A stretch of DNA of 64,000 nt from Paracoccus alkanivorans (lineage in GTDB: Bacteria; Pseudomonadota; Alphaproteobacteria; Rhodobacterales; Rhodobacteraceae), in contig NZ_QOKZ01000006.1 of the NCBI RefSeq assembly GCF_003697785.1, positions 124,001 to 188,000 on the forward strand, in the 5' to 3' direction. The position numbers and the translations under genes were made by a program. The notes beneath the pieces were generated by a model. The model saw only the letters and a program-made list of their open reading frames with translations, ran no database searches and was not told where the DNA came from. Shown here in pieces: positions 7,361 to 15,371 of this stretch. Every line of letters starts with the position of its first letter. Within the stretch, counting starts at the first letter, position 1.

Positions 7361-8310
7361 GCGAGAAGGCCGTTCATATCGCCCTCTATCCGTCGGATTG
7401 GCTCGCAGGAACTCGTGGCCTGACGCCGGCGGAAACCGGCATCTACATCACGCTCGTTTGCATGATGTATGAGCGTCAGGGCCCCCTGCCCTTCGATCAT
7501 TCTCGCTTGGCGCGGATGTGTAATTGCCCGGCCGGGACGTTCAGGAAAATTCTCGCGGTCCTGCTCGAAGAAAGGAAGCTGATCGAGACACCAGAAGGAC
7601 TATGGCAGCGTCGCGTCGAGCGCGAAATCGCGTCTGCGAAAGGTGCGATCGAGACGGCCTCGGAACGGGGCCGCAAGGCTGTCAGCGCACGATGGCAGAA
7701 AGCCAAACAGCAAAGTGACGAGTGCGAAAACGCGAAGGTCAAACCGCAAAGTGTCGAACAGCAACGACCGTCTAACACGTCCAAAAAAGATAATGAAATC
7801 AAAGGCGGGAATTTACATGAGTATTACGCGAGTAATACTAACCAGAACCAGAACCAGAATATAGATAGTGATGATGATGACGCGCGTGCGCGCGATCCTG
7901 ATCCACCACCTCCCGATCCGACATTCCGGGAACGGATTCTCATCGCCATCGGAGTCGATTCTCGAACGGGCCTGACCGGGCACGGCGGGGCTATCCTCGG
8001 CACCCGGCATGACATGGAACTAGCTGAGCGCTGGAAAGCCGAACTCGGGCTGGACGAAGACACGATCGTCACCGTCATCGCCGAGGTCATGGCGAGGAAG
8101 CCCGACAGCCAGCCTCCCAACAGCTTCAAATATTTCAACCGAGCCATGCGACGCGAAGCCGCGCGCCGCGAAGAACCGCGCCTCACACCGGAGGAACACC
8201 ATGGGCAATCTTCCAAGCAAAATCGAAAGCTTTCCAACGCCGACGCCACAACACTCGCGATCGCTGTCGCCGGAAGAACTCGAAAGGCACCGGAGCCAGA
8301 TTGGCTTTGA
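7357..8310 (+). CDS. DUF1376 domain phage replication protein
   Basis: A 317-residue protein starting at GTG 7357 (GTGA overlap with rusA). The N-terminal 100 residues are a DUF1376 winged-helix region: HIALYPSDWLAGTRGLTPAE, YITLVCMMYERQGPLPFD, then RRVEREIASAKG. DUF1376 proteins are typically phage replication initiation proteins. The middle (about 115-185) is low complexity, with a run of alternating Asn/Gln, four Asp and five Pro. The C-terminal part (about 200-260) is helical with FKYFNRAMRREAARRE. It overlaps the next gene by 110 bases. Origin binding is a family-based expectation. Confidence 0.75.
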   Translation: MSEKAVHIALYPSDWLAGTRGLTPAETGIYITLVCMMYERQGPLPFDHSRLARMCNCPAGTFRKILAVLLEERKLIETPEGLWQRRVEREIASAKGAIETASERGRKAVSARWQKAKQQSDECENAKVKPQSVEQQRPSNTSKKDNEIKGGNLHEYYASNTNQNQNQNIDSDDDDARARDPDPPPPDPTFRERILIAIGVDSRTGLTGHGGAILGTRHDMELAERWKAELGLDEDTIVTVIAEVMARKPDSQPPNSFKYFNRAMRREAARREEPRLTPEEHHGQSSKQNRKLSNADATTLAIAVAGRTRKAPEPDWL

Positions 8311-8659
8311 GGTCGAGGTTGTTTTGCAAGGCTATTGGCAGACCGACCTTGATCCTTGCATCAAGGCTGGCGTCATGGCCGATTGGGCGGATGAGCTTGA
8401 GGACTGGCCTGCCCCGCAGGTCAAATGGGCTTTGCGCGAGTGGCGGAGAGAGAACCCGCGCCGCAAGCCGAATCCGGGCGACATTCTTGGTGTTCTGAAA
8501 AAGCGCCGCGGCGACGAATACGCCAAGCGCCGGATGGCAGTGCAGGAACCCGAACCTCGGCGCGAAGCCATGACGTCCGAGCAACATGCCGCCCTCATGG
8601 CCGAACTGGAACAGAAGTTTCCGGGCATCATCAAGCGCGCCTCGGAGGTTGATGGATGA
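8201..8659 (+). CDS. Phage replication-associated hypothetical protein
   Basis: A 152-residue protein whose start region overlaps the preceding gene in another frame by 110 bases. The centre has VLQGYWQTDLDPCIKAGVMA, then ALREWRRENPRRKPNPGDIL, a pattern seen in small phage proteins encoded after DUF1376 initiators, where a helicase-loader-like role has been suggested. I see no Walker motifs, so it is not an ATPase of the DnaC type. The C-terminus is a charged helix. The start may lie further downstream. Confidence 0.55.
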   Translation: MGNLPSKIESFPTPTPQHSRSLSPEELERHRSQIGFEVEVVLQGYWQTDLDPCIKAGVMADWADELEDWPAPQVKWALREWRRENPRRKPNPGDILGVLKKRRGDEYAKRRMAVQEPEPRREAMTSEQHAALMAELEQKFPGIIKRASEVDG

Positions 8660-9105
8660 AATTCCCGACCATCCGTATCGTGGACGACAGGCAACGCGAA
8701 TACCTGCGGGAAATCGCGCTGACCTTGCCGCCTGAAACCATGGTCAGGTTCAGCAAGGGCCTGTCACGAACGCAGCGCCAGAACCGGACCATCCATATGT
8801 GGTTCGGGCAAGTCGCGGGCTGGATGGAAGATCAAACAGCCGCCGAGGCGAAAGCTGAAAACAAACTCGAAATCGGCCTTCCGATCATGGAGTCGCACCG
8901 GCCCGAATGGATCGAGGAATGGGAACCGCTCTATGGGCCTCTGCCATATGGCCAGCGCCTCAAGCTGTTCGAGTTCATCCCCATGACCAGAAAGATGAAG
9001 GTCGCGGAAATGCGGCAGTTCATGGACGGAATGCAGAAGAAATACGCGCAGATGGGCCTGACCCTCATTGACCCCGACGCGCAGAAATACGGAGGGACGA
9101 CATGA
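8656..9105 (+). CDS. NinB-like phage recombination protein
   Basis: A 149-residue protein. SRTQRQNRTIHMWFGQVAGW at about 36-55 resembles the NinB core, where a Gln-Asn-Arg motif precedes an amphipathic helix, and the C-terminal MKVAEMRQFMDGMQKKYAQM resembles the NinB segment MRVGEFAELLELIQAF. NinB (Orf) of lambda binds single-stranded DNA and helps RecA-type recombination. Similarity is by pattern only, so the family call is moderate. The start overlaps the previous stop. Confidence 0.5.
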   Translation: MKFPTIRIVDDRQREYLREIALTLPPETMVRFSKGLSRTQRQNRTIHMWFGQVAGWMEDQTAAEAKAENKLEIGLPIMESHRPEWIEEWEPLYGPLPYGQRLKLFEFIPMTRKMKVAEMRQFMDGMQKKYAQMGLTLIDPDAQKYGGTT

Positions 9106-9434
9106 TGCACCACCGGCCTATCGATCATATCCCCGAGCCTGCGGTTGGTGAGCGCCGCATGTGGTGCGCTGTCCTCGGCGCCGTGATCGAGGATTACCGC
9201 AAGGAATATGCGGCAGCTGTCAGGCGACAGAAGAAAGGCGAATTGAAGGGGCCGACGCCTGAAATGATCATCGCCGACGTGCGAAGGTATTTTGCAAGCA
9301 GGGACGCCCGTGAGGTCTGCCTGAATGCGGGATTCGATGAACTCCAGGTCGAGATGGTTCTGAAACGAGTGCTTGGAGTTGATGCCGAGACAATGCCCGT
9401 CGCCGGTCGATGGAACGGAGGCCGGAGGTCATGA
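9102..9434 (+). CDS. Hypothetical phage protein, end of the rightward early operon
   Basis: A 110-residue, helical, charged protein with no recognised domain (EYAAAVRRQKKGELKGPTPE, then ASRDAREVCLNAGFDELQVE). Such genes often sit just before the late switch in alphaproteobacterial prophages. Its start overlaps the NinB-like stop. A further 26-codon frame (9431-9511) overlaps its stop and may be a gene fragment. Function unknown. Confidence 0.5.
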   Translation: MMHHRPIDHIPEPAVGERRMWCAVLGAVIEDYRKEYAAAVRRQKKGELKGPTPEMIIADVRRYFASRDAREVCLNAGFDELQVEMVLKRVLGVDAETMPVAGRWNGGRRS

Positions 9435-9531
9435 AATTCTTAGTGAAGCCCGTTCAAGCCCCGATTGACCATTGGCCTTGCCGTGCTGATATGCTTTCAA
9501 TTCGGGGATGAGGCACGTGATGTGAAGCAGT

Positions 9532-10080
9532 ATGCCTACAATTTATAGAACCAGAAAATTGACCCCGATCCAGCAACTTATCTTCTGGTTCTTGACTGCA
9601 ATCCCGCTCGCCAATTACGGACTGAGATTATTCCATCTGCGCCTTTTTTTACTCCCAGTCGAGCAACAAGTTCTTGCCACCCTCCCTGTCACTGTCTCTG
9701 AGGAACTTGCCAATTGGGCAATGTCCTGGCTTGAGTTTGCATTGATCTGTGTCTTGAACTACGCGGCGCTTATTCTAGTGTTTTTATTTATCTTAGTGCG
9801 AGAAATTATATGGCGATTGCGAACAAAGCCTGCCGTCACACTTGTTACAGTAAAATTGTTTCTTTTAATGGGCGGGCTGATTGCCGTGATGCTATTTGTG
9901 CTCTTTCTGTTTCTACATCCGGAGGCGGCAAAAGGTACCCGAGCCGACGTTCCTCGTCCATTTGCCGGAGCGATGATTACATTTGCGACACTCGGCGCTA
10001 ACTGGCTAATATTCTTTGCCCTGATCCGACCGCAGCACTTGGACCATCTATTACGGCTGCAAATACGGCAGCGGCGTTAA
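9532..10080 (+). CDS. Membrane protein of unknown function
   Basis: A 182-residue protein with four hydrophobic segments at about 15-40, 65-92, 105-130 and 145-165, separated by short charged loops, and a basic C-terminus (LLRLQIRQRR). Base composition is lower in GC than the neighbouring phage genes. It stands alone between the early operon and the LysR/NmrA cargo, about 100 bases after the previous gene. It could be phage or cargo. No family recognised. Confidence 0.5.
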   Translation: MPTIYRTRKLTPIQQLIFWFLTAIPLANYGLRLFHLRLFLLPVEQQVLATLPVTVSEELANWAMSWLEFALICVLNYAALILVFLFILVREIIWRLRTKPAVTLVTVKLFLLMGGLIAVMLFVLFLFLHPEAAKGTRADVPRPFAGAMITFATLGANWLIFFALIRPQHLDHLLRLQIRQRR

Positions 10081-10209
10081 ACGGTCGCATTGTCCGCTTC
10101 GATGCCTTCCTGATTGCGCGCCGATCGCATGGCGAGCACAATGACTGGTTGGAGTCCTTACTTGCCGCGCGAAATTGCGGTGGTTGGCCGGCTAAGGCTG
10201 GCGCAGCAG

Positions 10210-11073
10210 TTATCTCTGCACCCTCGCCAGAAACTCTCGCATCCGCGTCGGGGCACGTCCCAGCAGGTGGGCAAGCGTCGGATCGATCCGATCAAACTCA
10301 CCCGCCCGGGCCGCGCGGAAGTAGCCCAGCATGACGGCGATGGCACCCTCGGGCATACCATTCTCCCGTGCACCGCGTTCCAAGGCATCTTCCTCGACAA
10401 TCTCCCGTGCAGTCGCCCGGCCCGTGACTTCCGTAGCCAGCCGCGCGAGGTCGGCGAGATCGAGGGCTTCGCTGCCTGTCAGTGGGGGGGTCGGGCCGTC
10501 GAATGCCTCGCCTCGCGCCAGCAAGATGGCATCGGCGGCGGCAAGATCGTCGTGGGTCGCCCAGGCCACCTTTCCGTCCTCGGGGCCGGTGAGTGTCCCT
10601 ACCTCGAATCCCTTCGCGTTCATCGCAATGGCACTCGCCGCGTAGAAGCCGTGGCGCATGGATGTCCAGGGCAGGCCCGACTCCGCCAACATCGTCTCGG
10701 TTGCCGCGTGATGCCGCCCTGGCGGGAAGTGCGAGTCGGGCGCGCAGGAGACCTGGCTGGTATAGAGCACGCGGCCCACATTTAGCTCGCATGCTACGTC
10801 GATCGCCGTCTTATGCTGCTTCAGCGGATCTCCTCCTCTTGCCGCCGCATTCGAGGAGACCAGCAACACCCGCTCGGCGCCCTCCCAGGCATGACGCAGG
10901 CTGTCGGGATCATCGTAATCGCCTTGGCGCACCCGCACGCCAGCCTGCGCGAGGTCGCCCGCGATATCCGGGTTGCGAACGCTGACGCCGATGCGTTCGG
11001 CAGGCACATGTTGCAGAAGGTGTTCGACGATCCTGCGGCCAAGTTGGCCGGTCGCGCCAGTCACGATGAGCAT
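10210..11073 (-). CDS. NmrA-family NAD(P)-binding oxidoreductase (QorB-like)
   Basis: A 287-residue atypical short-chain dehydrogenase. The nucleotide-binding loop TGATGQLGRRIVEHLL is at residues 5-20, followed by SVRNPD and GDYDDPDSLRHAW, features shared with NmrA proteins and the quinone reductase QorB. VLYTSQVSC and MRHGFYAASA lie in the expected substrate-side regions. The start was set at MLIVTG; an upstream ATG adds nine residues lacking the fold. It is divergent from a LysR gene 127 bases away, the usual layout for a regulator and its target. The pair sits between phage early and late genes, so it is cargo. Redox or electrophile-stress function is inferred. Confidence 0.8.
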   Translation of the reverse strand: MLIVTGATGQLGRRIVEHLLQHVPAERIGVSVRNPDIAGDLAQAGVRVRQGDYDDPDSLRHAWEGAERVLLVSSNAAARGGDPLKQHKTAIDVACELNVGRVLYTSQVSCAPDSHFPPGRHHAATETMLAESGLPWTSMRHGFYAASAIAMNAKGFEVGTLTGPEDGKVAWATHDDLAAADAILLARGEAFDGPTPPLTGSEALDLADLARLATEVTGRATAREIVEEDALERGARENGMPEGAIAVMLGYFRAARAGEFDRIDPTLAHLLGRAPTRMREFLARVQR

Positions 11074-11199
11074 GTCTCGTCTCCTTGGTGGGTCAGCCAC
11101 GTGGTCAGCAATTGCGGGCTGGTGGGGAAAGATTGATTGTTCTTTTTATCTGCGACAATGCCTCTATTTTCGAATACCCTGTTCTCTATGCAGAACACT

Positions 11200-12090
11200 A
11201 TGTCCAATGACGATCTGGCGGTCTTTCTCGTGGTGGTTCGGGAGGGCGGATTCAGGGCCGCGTCAAGACGGCTCGGGATCGCTCCTTCGAAGGTCAGCAC
11301 GACGATCTCGCGGGTCGAGGCTGGCCTCGGCGTGCCGCTCCTGCGTCGCACCACCCGCAGTGTGGCCACGACCGACGCAGGTCAGGCACTGGCGGACCGG
11401 ATCGCCCCCCTGTTCGCCGGACTTGAGGAAGCCTGCGCCGAGACCGCCAACACGGCGGGCCGCGTGCAGGGCCGGCTCAAGCTCAACGTGCCCGGAGCGG
11501 TGATGCCGGACATTCTTCCAGCGCTTTTGTCGAAGTTCCACGCTCGTCATCCCGACGTGGAGGTCGAGATCATGGTCGAGAACGGGCTCGTCGATATCAT
11601 CAAGGCGGGCTGCGACGCCGGCATCCGCTATGACGACGTCCTTGAAAAGGACATGGTTTGCATCCCAATCGGCCCCCGAACCCAGCAGATTGCCCTTGCA
11701 GCGTCGCCGGCTTACCTGGACGCACGAGGTACGCCCCGGAGCGTCGAAGAGCTCACCCGGCACGATGCGATCCGCTATCGACTGCCGGATGGTCCTCTGC
11801 TGCCGTGGAGCCTCATCGATGATTCTCGGACGATCACCGTCCAACCTGCGACCCGCCTGATCCTGAGTGTGAACGCTCTCGACACGGGACTTCGCTACGC
11901 CAGGACCGGGATCGGCATCATTGGAACTTTCCGTAACTGGCTGGAGCAGGACTTCGCCGACGGGACGCTCGTTCCTGTTCTGCCGAATATGTGGCCCTCT
12001 CGGAGCGGCCCGCGTCTTTACTATCCAAGCCGTTTTACACCCGCGCCGCTCCGCGCCTTCATTGAAATTTGTCGCAGCGACAGCGTCTGA
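11200..12090 (+). CDS. LysR-family transcriptional regulator
   Basis: A 296-residue regulator from the ATG at 11200 (MSNDDLAVFLVVV). The N-terminal 60 residues form the LysR winged helix (GGFRAASRRLGIAPSKVSTT, then RVEAGLGVPLLRRTTRSV). The rest is a periplasmic-binding-protein-like effector domain (GRLKLNVPGAVMPDILPALL, DVEVEIMVENGLVDI, DAGIRYDDVLEKDM). This is the AaeR/DmlR-like branch by pattern. It should control the divergent NmrA oxidoreductase through the 126-base spacer, which contains an AT-rich stretch suited to a promoter. Upstream in-frame ATGs exist but add a hydrophobic leader not seen in LysR proteins. Confidence 0.85.
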   Translation: MSNDDLAVFLVVVREGGFRAASRRLGIAPSKVSTTISRVEAGLGVPLLRRTTRSVATTDAGQALADRIAPLFAGLEEACAETANTAGRVQGRLKLNVPGAVMPDILPALLSKFHARHPDVEVEIMVENGLVDIIKAGCDAGIRYDDVLEKDMVCIPIGPRTQQIALAASPAYLDARGTPRSVEELTRHDAIRYRLPDGPLLPWSLIDDSRTITVQPATRLILSVNALDTGLRYARTGIGIIGTFRNWLEQDFADGTLVPVLPNMWPSRSGPRLYYPSRFTPAPLRAFIEICRSDSV

Positions 12091-12147
12091 ATATCTCAGT
12101 TCTACTCGCAACCGGGCAAGAATGTCAGATTTGCCCGCAACGCGAAC

Positions 12148-12420
12148 CTATCTCTTCGAGATACTACGGCTTTTCCGGCCCCTAAGTAGATTGCCATGTA
12201 TCACATAAATTAGATGACCCGTTATTACGAGTTGAGCAATCTTTCCATGAGGAGCGATATCCTCCCAACCCGTTAGGATGACATAAGTCGCGCCGGCGGA
12301 AAGCAGCAGAATTTGACTCCAGGCGATCGCCCGAGATGCTGGGTGCTCTGCCCGCCGGAGCCAATCAACTCCAGAACCGATGGCTCCAAGCATTCTTACA
12401 ACAATATTCTCATCAGCCAT
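12148..12420 (-). CDS. Small membrane protein
   Basis: A 90-residue protein from ATG 12420 with two hydrophobic segments (about 35-55, IAWSQILLLSAGATYVILTG, and 65-80, IAQLVITGHLIYVIHG) and a basic C-terminus. Frames extending further upstream are Arg/Cys-rich and implausible. It faces away from the terminase genes and may belong to the cargo with the LysR pair. No family recognised. Confidence 0.45.
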   Translation of the reverse strand: MADENIVVRMLGAIGSGVDWLRRAEHPASRAIAWSQILLLSAGATYVILTGWEDIAPHGKIAQLVITGHLIYVIHGNLLRGRKSRSISKR

Positions 12421-12664
12421 CAAGTCCGCCAGAGCCAGTTCGCTGCTGCAGTGATGGTATCGAGAAGGGGAACGTCTGCAAAGTCCGCATGTCCGCCTTT
12501 CCAGATCGAGGCAAAAGCGCGGCGAAGTTCGCCGCAGGCGCAGCAAAAATCGAACTTTCAATATTCAAGCGCATTGCCGTTGAACATAACGCACGATTTG
12601 TGAGATTTTTTCGAGAATCATGCAGGCTTTGCGCACGCGACGTTGATAGGAACTCGATTAAGCG

Positions 12665-13276
12665 ATGTCCGGAAAGGCCCTCAAGCCGCTGACCAAGATG
12701 CAGGAAGCGTTCGTCGCCGCCTACATGGAACTTGGCGAACAGACCAAGGCAGCCAACGTCGCTGGCTTCAAGCATCCGCAACAGGCCGGCGCCCTGCTTA
12801 TGTCCAAACCCCATATCGTCGCCGAGATCGATCGCAGGCGGAAACGGCTGGAACAGCGCGTCGTCAAACCCGGCGAGGTCGTCAAGCAGACAGTCAATAT
12901 CATGCGCGGCAACATCGCCGACGTGATGGACTGGGGCTTCACGGAAATCGAAGTCCAGAAGCCTGATGGCAGCACAGCCAAGATTCCTCAGCCATGGGTC
13001 CGAGCTATCCCGCGCGACGAATTGCCTCGTGAAGTCACGGACGCGATCGCCGAGGTCCAGCTTACCGACAAGGGCGCATTCAAGATCAAGATGCACGACA
13101 AGGGTGCTGCCATCGACAAGCTGATGAAGCACCTTGGTCTGTATGAGGCCGACAACCGGCAGCACACTGATGCTTTGGCAAAGCTGATTGCCGAGGTCCA
13201 AGGCGCGAGAATGCCGGTCAAACGGGCCTCCGACGACGCCCATGCCTCGAAGGAACCCAGCGAGGTCGATGAATGA
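12665..13276 (+). CDS. Phage terminase small subunit
   Basis: A 203-residue protein of the Terminase_2 type, which recognises the packaging site and recruits the large subunit. The N-terminus has the family's helix-turn-helix: LTKMQEAFVAAYMELGEQTK, NVAGFKHPQQAGALLMSKP, then IVAEIDRRRKRLEQR. The middle forms the oligomerisation region and the C-terminus is polar. It is the first late gene; 244 non-coding bases before it should hold the late promoter. Its stop overlaps the large-subunit ATG. Confidence 0.85.
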   Translation: MSGKALKPLTKMQEAFVAAYMELGEQTKAANVAGFKHPQQAGALLMSKPHIVAEIDRRRKRLEQRVVKPGEVVKQTVNIMRGNIADVMDWGFTEIEVQKPDGSTAKIPQPWVRAIPRDELPREVTDAIAEVQLTDKGAFKIKMHDKGAAIDKLMKHLGLYEADNRQHTDALAKLIAEVQGARMPVKRASDDAHASKEPSEVDE

Positions 13277-14874
13277 TCGCGCTGACCGTCAGAGACGAGC
13301 CGCTACCGGCACCGGATACCGAAGCAGGATGGCGAGCCGCGCTATCAGACCCGCACTGGCGTCTGTCCTCCGGTGTTCTCTACAAGATCCTCATCAAAGG
13401 CGACGACGACACGGAGGGACAGGTCGCGCCATTCCTCCCAAACCAAAACCAGATCGACTTCTTGCACGAAATGCGCCTGCGCAACCTGATATTGAAGGCG
13501 CGCCAATTGGGTTTCACCACCTTAGCTTGCATTTACGCTCTGGACCTCGCGCTATTCGTGCCCAACCAGCGCTGCGGCATCATTGCGCACCACCAAGACG
13601 ACGCAGCTGTGATCCTGCGCGACAAGGTCAAGTTCGCCTACGACAATCTGCCCGAAGCCCTGCGCGAGAGGATGCCCCTCGATCGAGAAAGCGCGAAGGA
13701 ATTGCTGTTCGCGCACAACAACTCCGGCATCCGCGTGGCGACTTCGGTGCGCTCGGGAACCATCAACTTCCTCCATATCAGCGAAATGGGGAAGATCGCG
13801 GCGAAATTCCCGGCCAAAGCGACCGAAATCGTCACCGGCTCACTCCCTGCCGTGCCCAAGACCGGCATCGCAACCATCGAATCCACCGCAGAAGGGACGG
13901 AGGGCGAGTTTTACAAGATCGCCACGCGGGCCGAAAACCTCGCCATGTCGAAGCAGCCAATCCCAGATGGCGAGTTCTGCTTCCATTTCTACCCGTGGTT
14001 CAAAGACCCTGGCTATGTCGCAGATCCCCGCCTGATCCGCATCAGCCCCACGCAGCATGAGTATTTCGACCGCATAGAGGTCGAGATGGATACCTCGCTG
14101 TCGATGCCTCAGCGCGCTTGGTATGTCCAAAAGCTGGAAGCCGATTTTTCCGGCGACGTGTTCAAGATGTATCGCGAGATGCCATCCACGCCGAAAGAGT
14201 GCTGGATGCGCAATACTGAGGGCAAGTGGCTTACCCGACAGCTTGACCAAGCCCGGCGCGATGGGCGGATCACCATGGTCCCGCACCTGCCCGGTCTGCC
14301 CGTTCACACGTTCTGGGACATTGGCGCCGGCGACGGCACTGGCATCTGGTGCATGCAGCAGATCGGCCTGGCATCGCGATTCATCCGATACATCGAGGGA
14401 TGGGGCGAGGGATACAGCTACTACGTCAACGCCCTGCGCCAGACCGGTTGGGTTTTCGGTACGATGCACCTGCCGCATGACGCTGCCCAGACACGTCAGC
14501 TTGCCACCACCATTGGTCAGCCGATCCAGATGCTGCAGGAATTGGCTCCGGATTGGCGATGGACCATCGTTCCCCGCGCTCACGACTTCCAAGCAGCCGT
14601 GGAAACTCTGCGCGATCGCTTCCCCGAGGCATGGTTTGACGAAGAAAACTGCAAGGAAGGTCTGACCCACCTCGCGCTCTACAGCAAGAAGTTCAACACC
14701 CGGCTAGGCACCTTCATCGATCAGCCCGAGAAGGACGACGGACATTCCGAAGCTCCCGACGCGCTACGACAGTGGGCGCAAGGCTTCGATCCGCAGGCCG
14801 AAATTCACCGCACACAGCCCAATTCGAAACCACGTCGGCGCAAGGTTCGCCGCGCAACAGGGATGACAGCATGA
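13273..14874 (+). CDS. Phage terminase large subunit (packaging ATPase/nuclease)
   Basis: A 533-residue motor protein that pumps DNA into proheads. The Walker-A-like loop is KARQLGFTT at about residues 75-83; NFLHISEMGKIAAKFP near 160-175 is the Walker-B/coupling region; ATIESTAEGTEGEFYK follows. The C-terminal nuclease has an RNase-H-like first strand (FWDIGAGDGTGIWCMQQ, about 352-368) and late acidic residues in DDGHSEAPDALRQWA. Length and motif order are normal. It is coupled to the small subunit and to the next gene by ATGA overlaps. Confidence 0.9.
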   Translation: MIALTVRDEPLPAPDTEAGWRAALSDPHWRLSSGVLYKILIKGDDDTEGQVAPFLPNQNQIDFLHEMRLRNLILKARQLGFTTLACIYALDLALFVPNQRCGIIAHHQDDAAVILRDKVKFAYDNLPEALRERMPLDRESAKELLFAHNNSGIRVATSVRSGTINFLHISEMGKIAAKFPAKATEIVTGSLPAVPKTGIATIESTAEGTEGEFYKIATRAENLAMSKQPIPDGEFCFHFYPWFKDPGYVADPRLIRISPTQHEYFDRIEVEMDTSLSMPQRAWYVQKLEADFSGDVFKMYREMPSTPKECWMRNTEGKWLTRQLDQARRDGRITMVPHLPGLPVHTFWDIGAGDGTGIWCMQQIGLASRFIRYIEGWGEGYSYYVNALRQTGWVFGTMHLPHDAAQTRQLATTIGQPIQMLQELAPDWRWTIVPRAHDFQAAVETLRDRFPEAWFDEENCKEGLTHLALYSKKFNTRLGTFIDQPEKDDGHSEAPDALRQWAQGFDPQAEIHRTQPNSKPRRRKVRRATGMTA

Positions 14875-15371
14875 CCTCCGGCCTTATCACCCTCGACCGA
14901 ACGCCAGCACTGGATCTGTCGGAGACACATTTCGAGCATGTATCGAACGGCATCCGCGTCATTGGCACATGGCTGATGGACGAGGAAACCAAGCAGGCGC
15001 AGCCCTGTCTGGTCCTCCTGCACGCTCTGCGCCCCGTGCGGCCGGGCAGGACAATCCCCTGCATCGTCGCGCTGGATCAGGCGTGGCGATGGACGCGCGA
15101 GAAAGGAGAGCCGGAGCATGTCGCCCGCCAGATCGCAAAGTGGCTGACGTCCGGCGCACTGCCGGGACACCCCGCCAACAAGCGCGACGTGTTCGCCGTC
15201 ATGGACGCAGTTCAGTCGCGCCTCCACGACCTGTTCAAGATGCCTCCTCTGCCCGTGAAGGCCGCAATCCGCCACCGTGTCGCCCCTGCCGTGGGTGAAG
15301 TCGAGATCATCGAGAGGGACTCCGGGAAAACCATCCATCACGCCGAGGTCCGAGGGCATGTTCGAGATTGA
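14871..15371 (+). CDS. Hypothetical protein between terminase and portal
   Basis: A 166-residue protein with no recognised domain. The N-terminal part is beta-rich (GIRVIGTWLMDEE); the middle contains ALDQAWRWTREKGEPEHVAR and a possible DNA-binding helix; the end overlaps the portal start by 14 bases. Position between TerL and portal is typical for small packaging accessory proteins. Function unknown. Confidence 0.5.
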   Translation: MTSGLITLDRTPALDLSETHFEHVSNGIRVIGTWLMDEETKQAQPCLVLLHALRPVRPGRTIPCIVALDQAWRWTREKGEPEHVARQIAKWLTSGALPGHPANKRDVFAVMDAVQSRLHDLFKMPPLPVKAAIRHRVAPAVGEVEIIERDSGKTIHHAEVRGHVRD

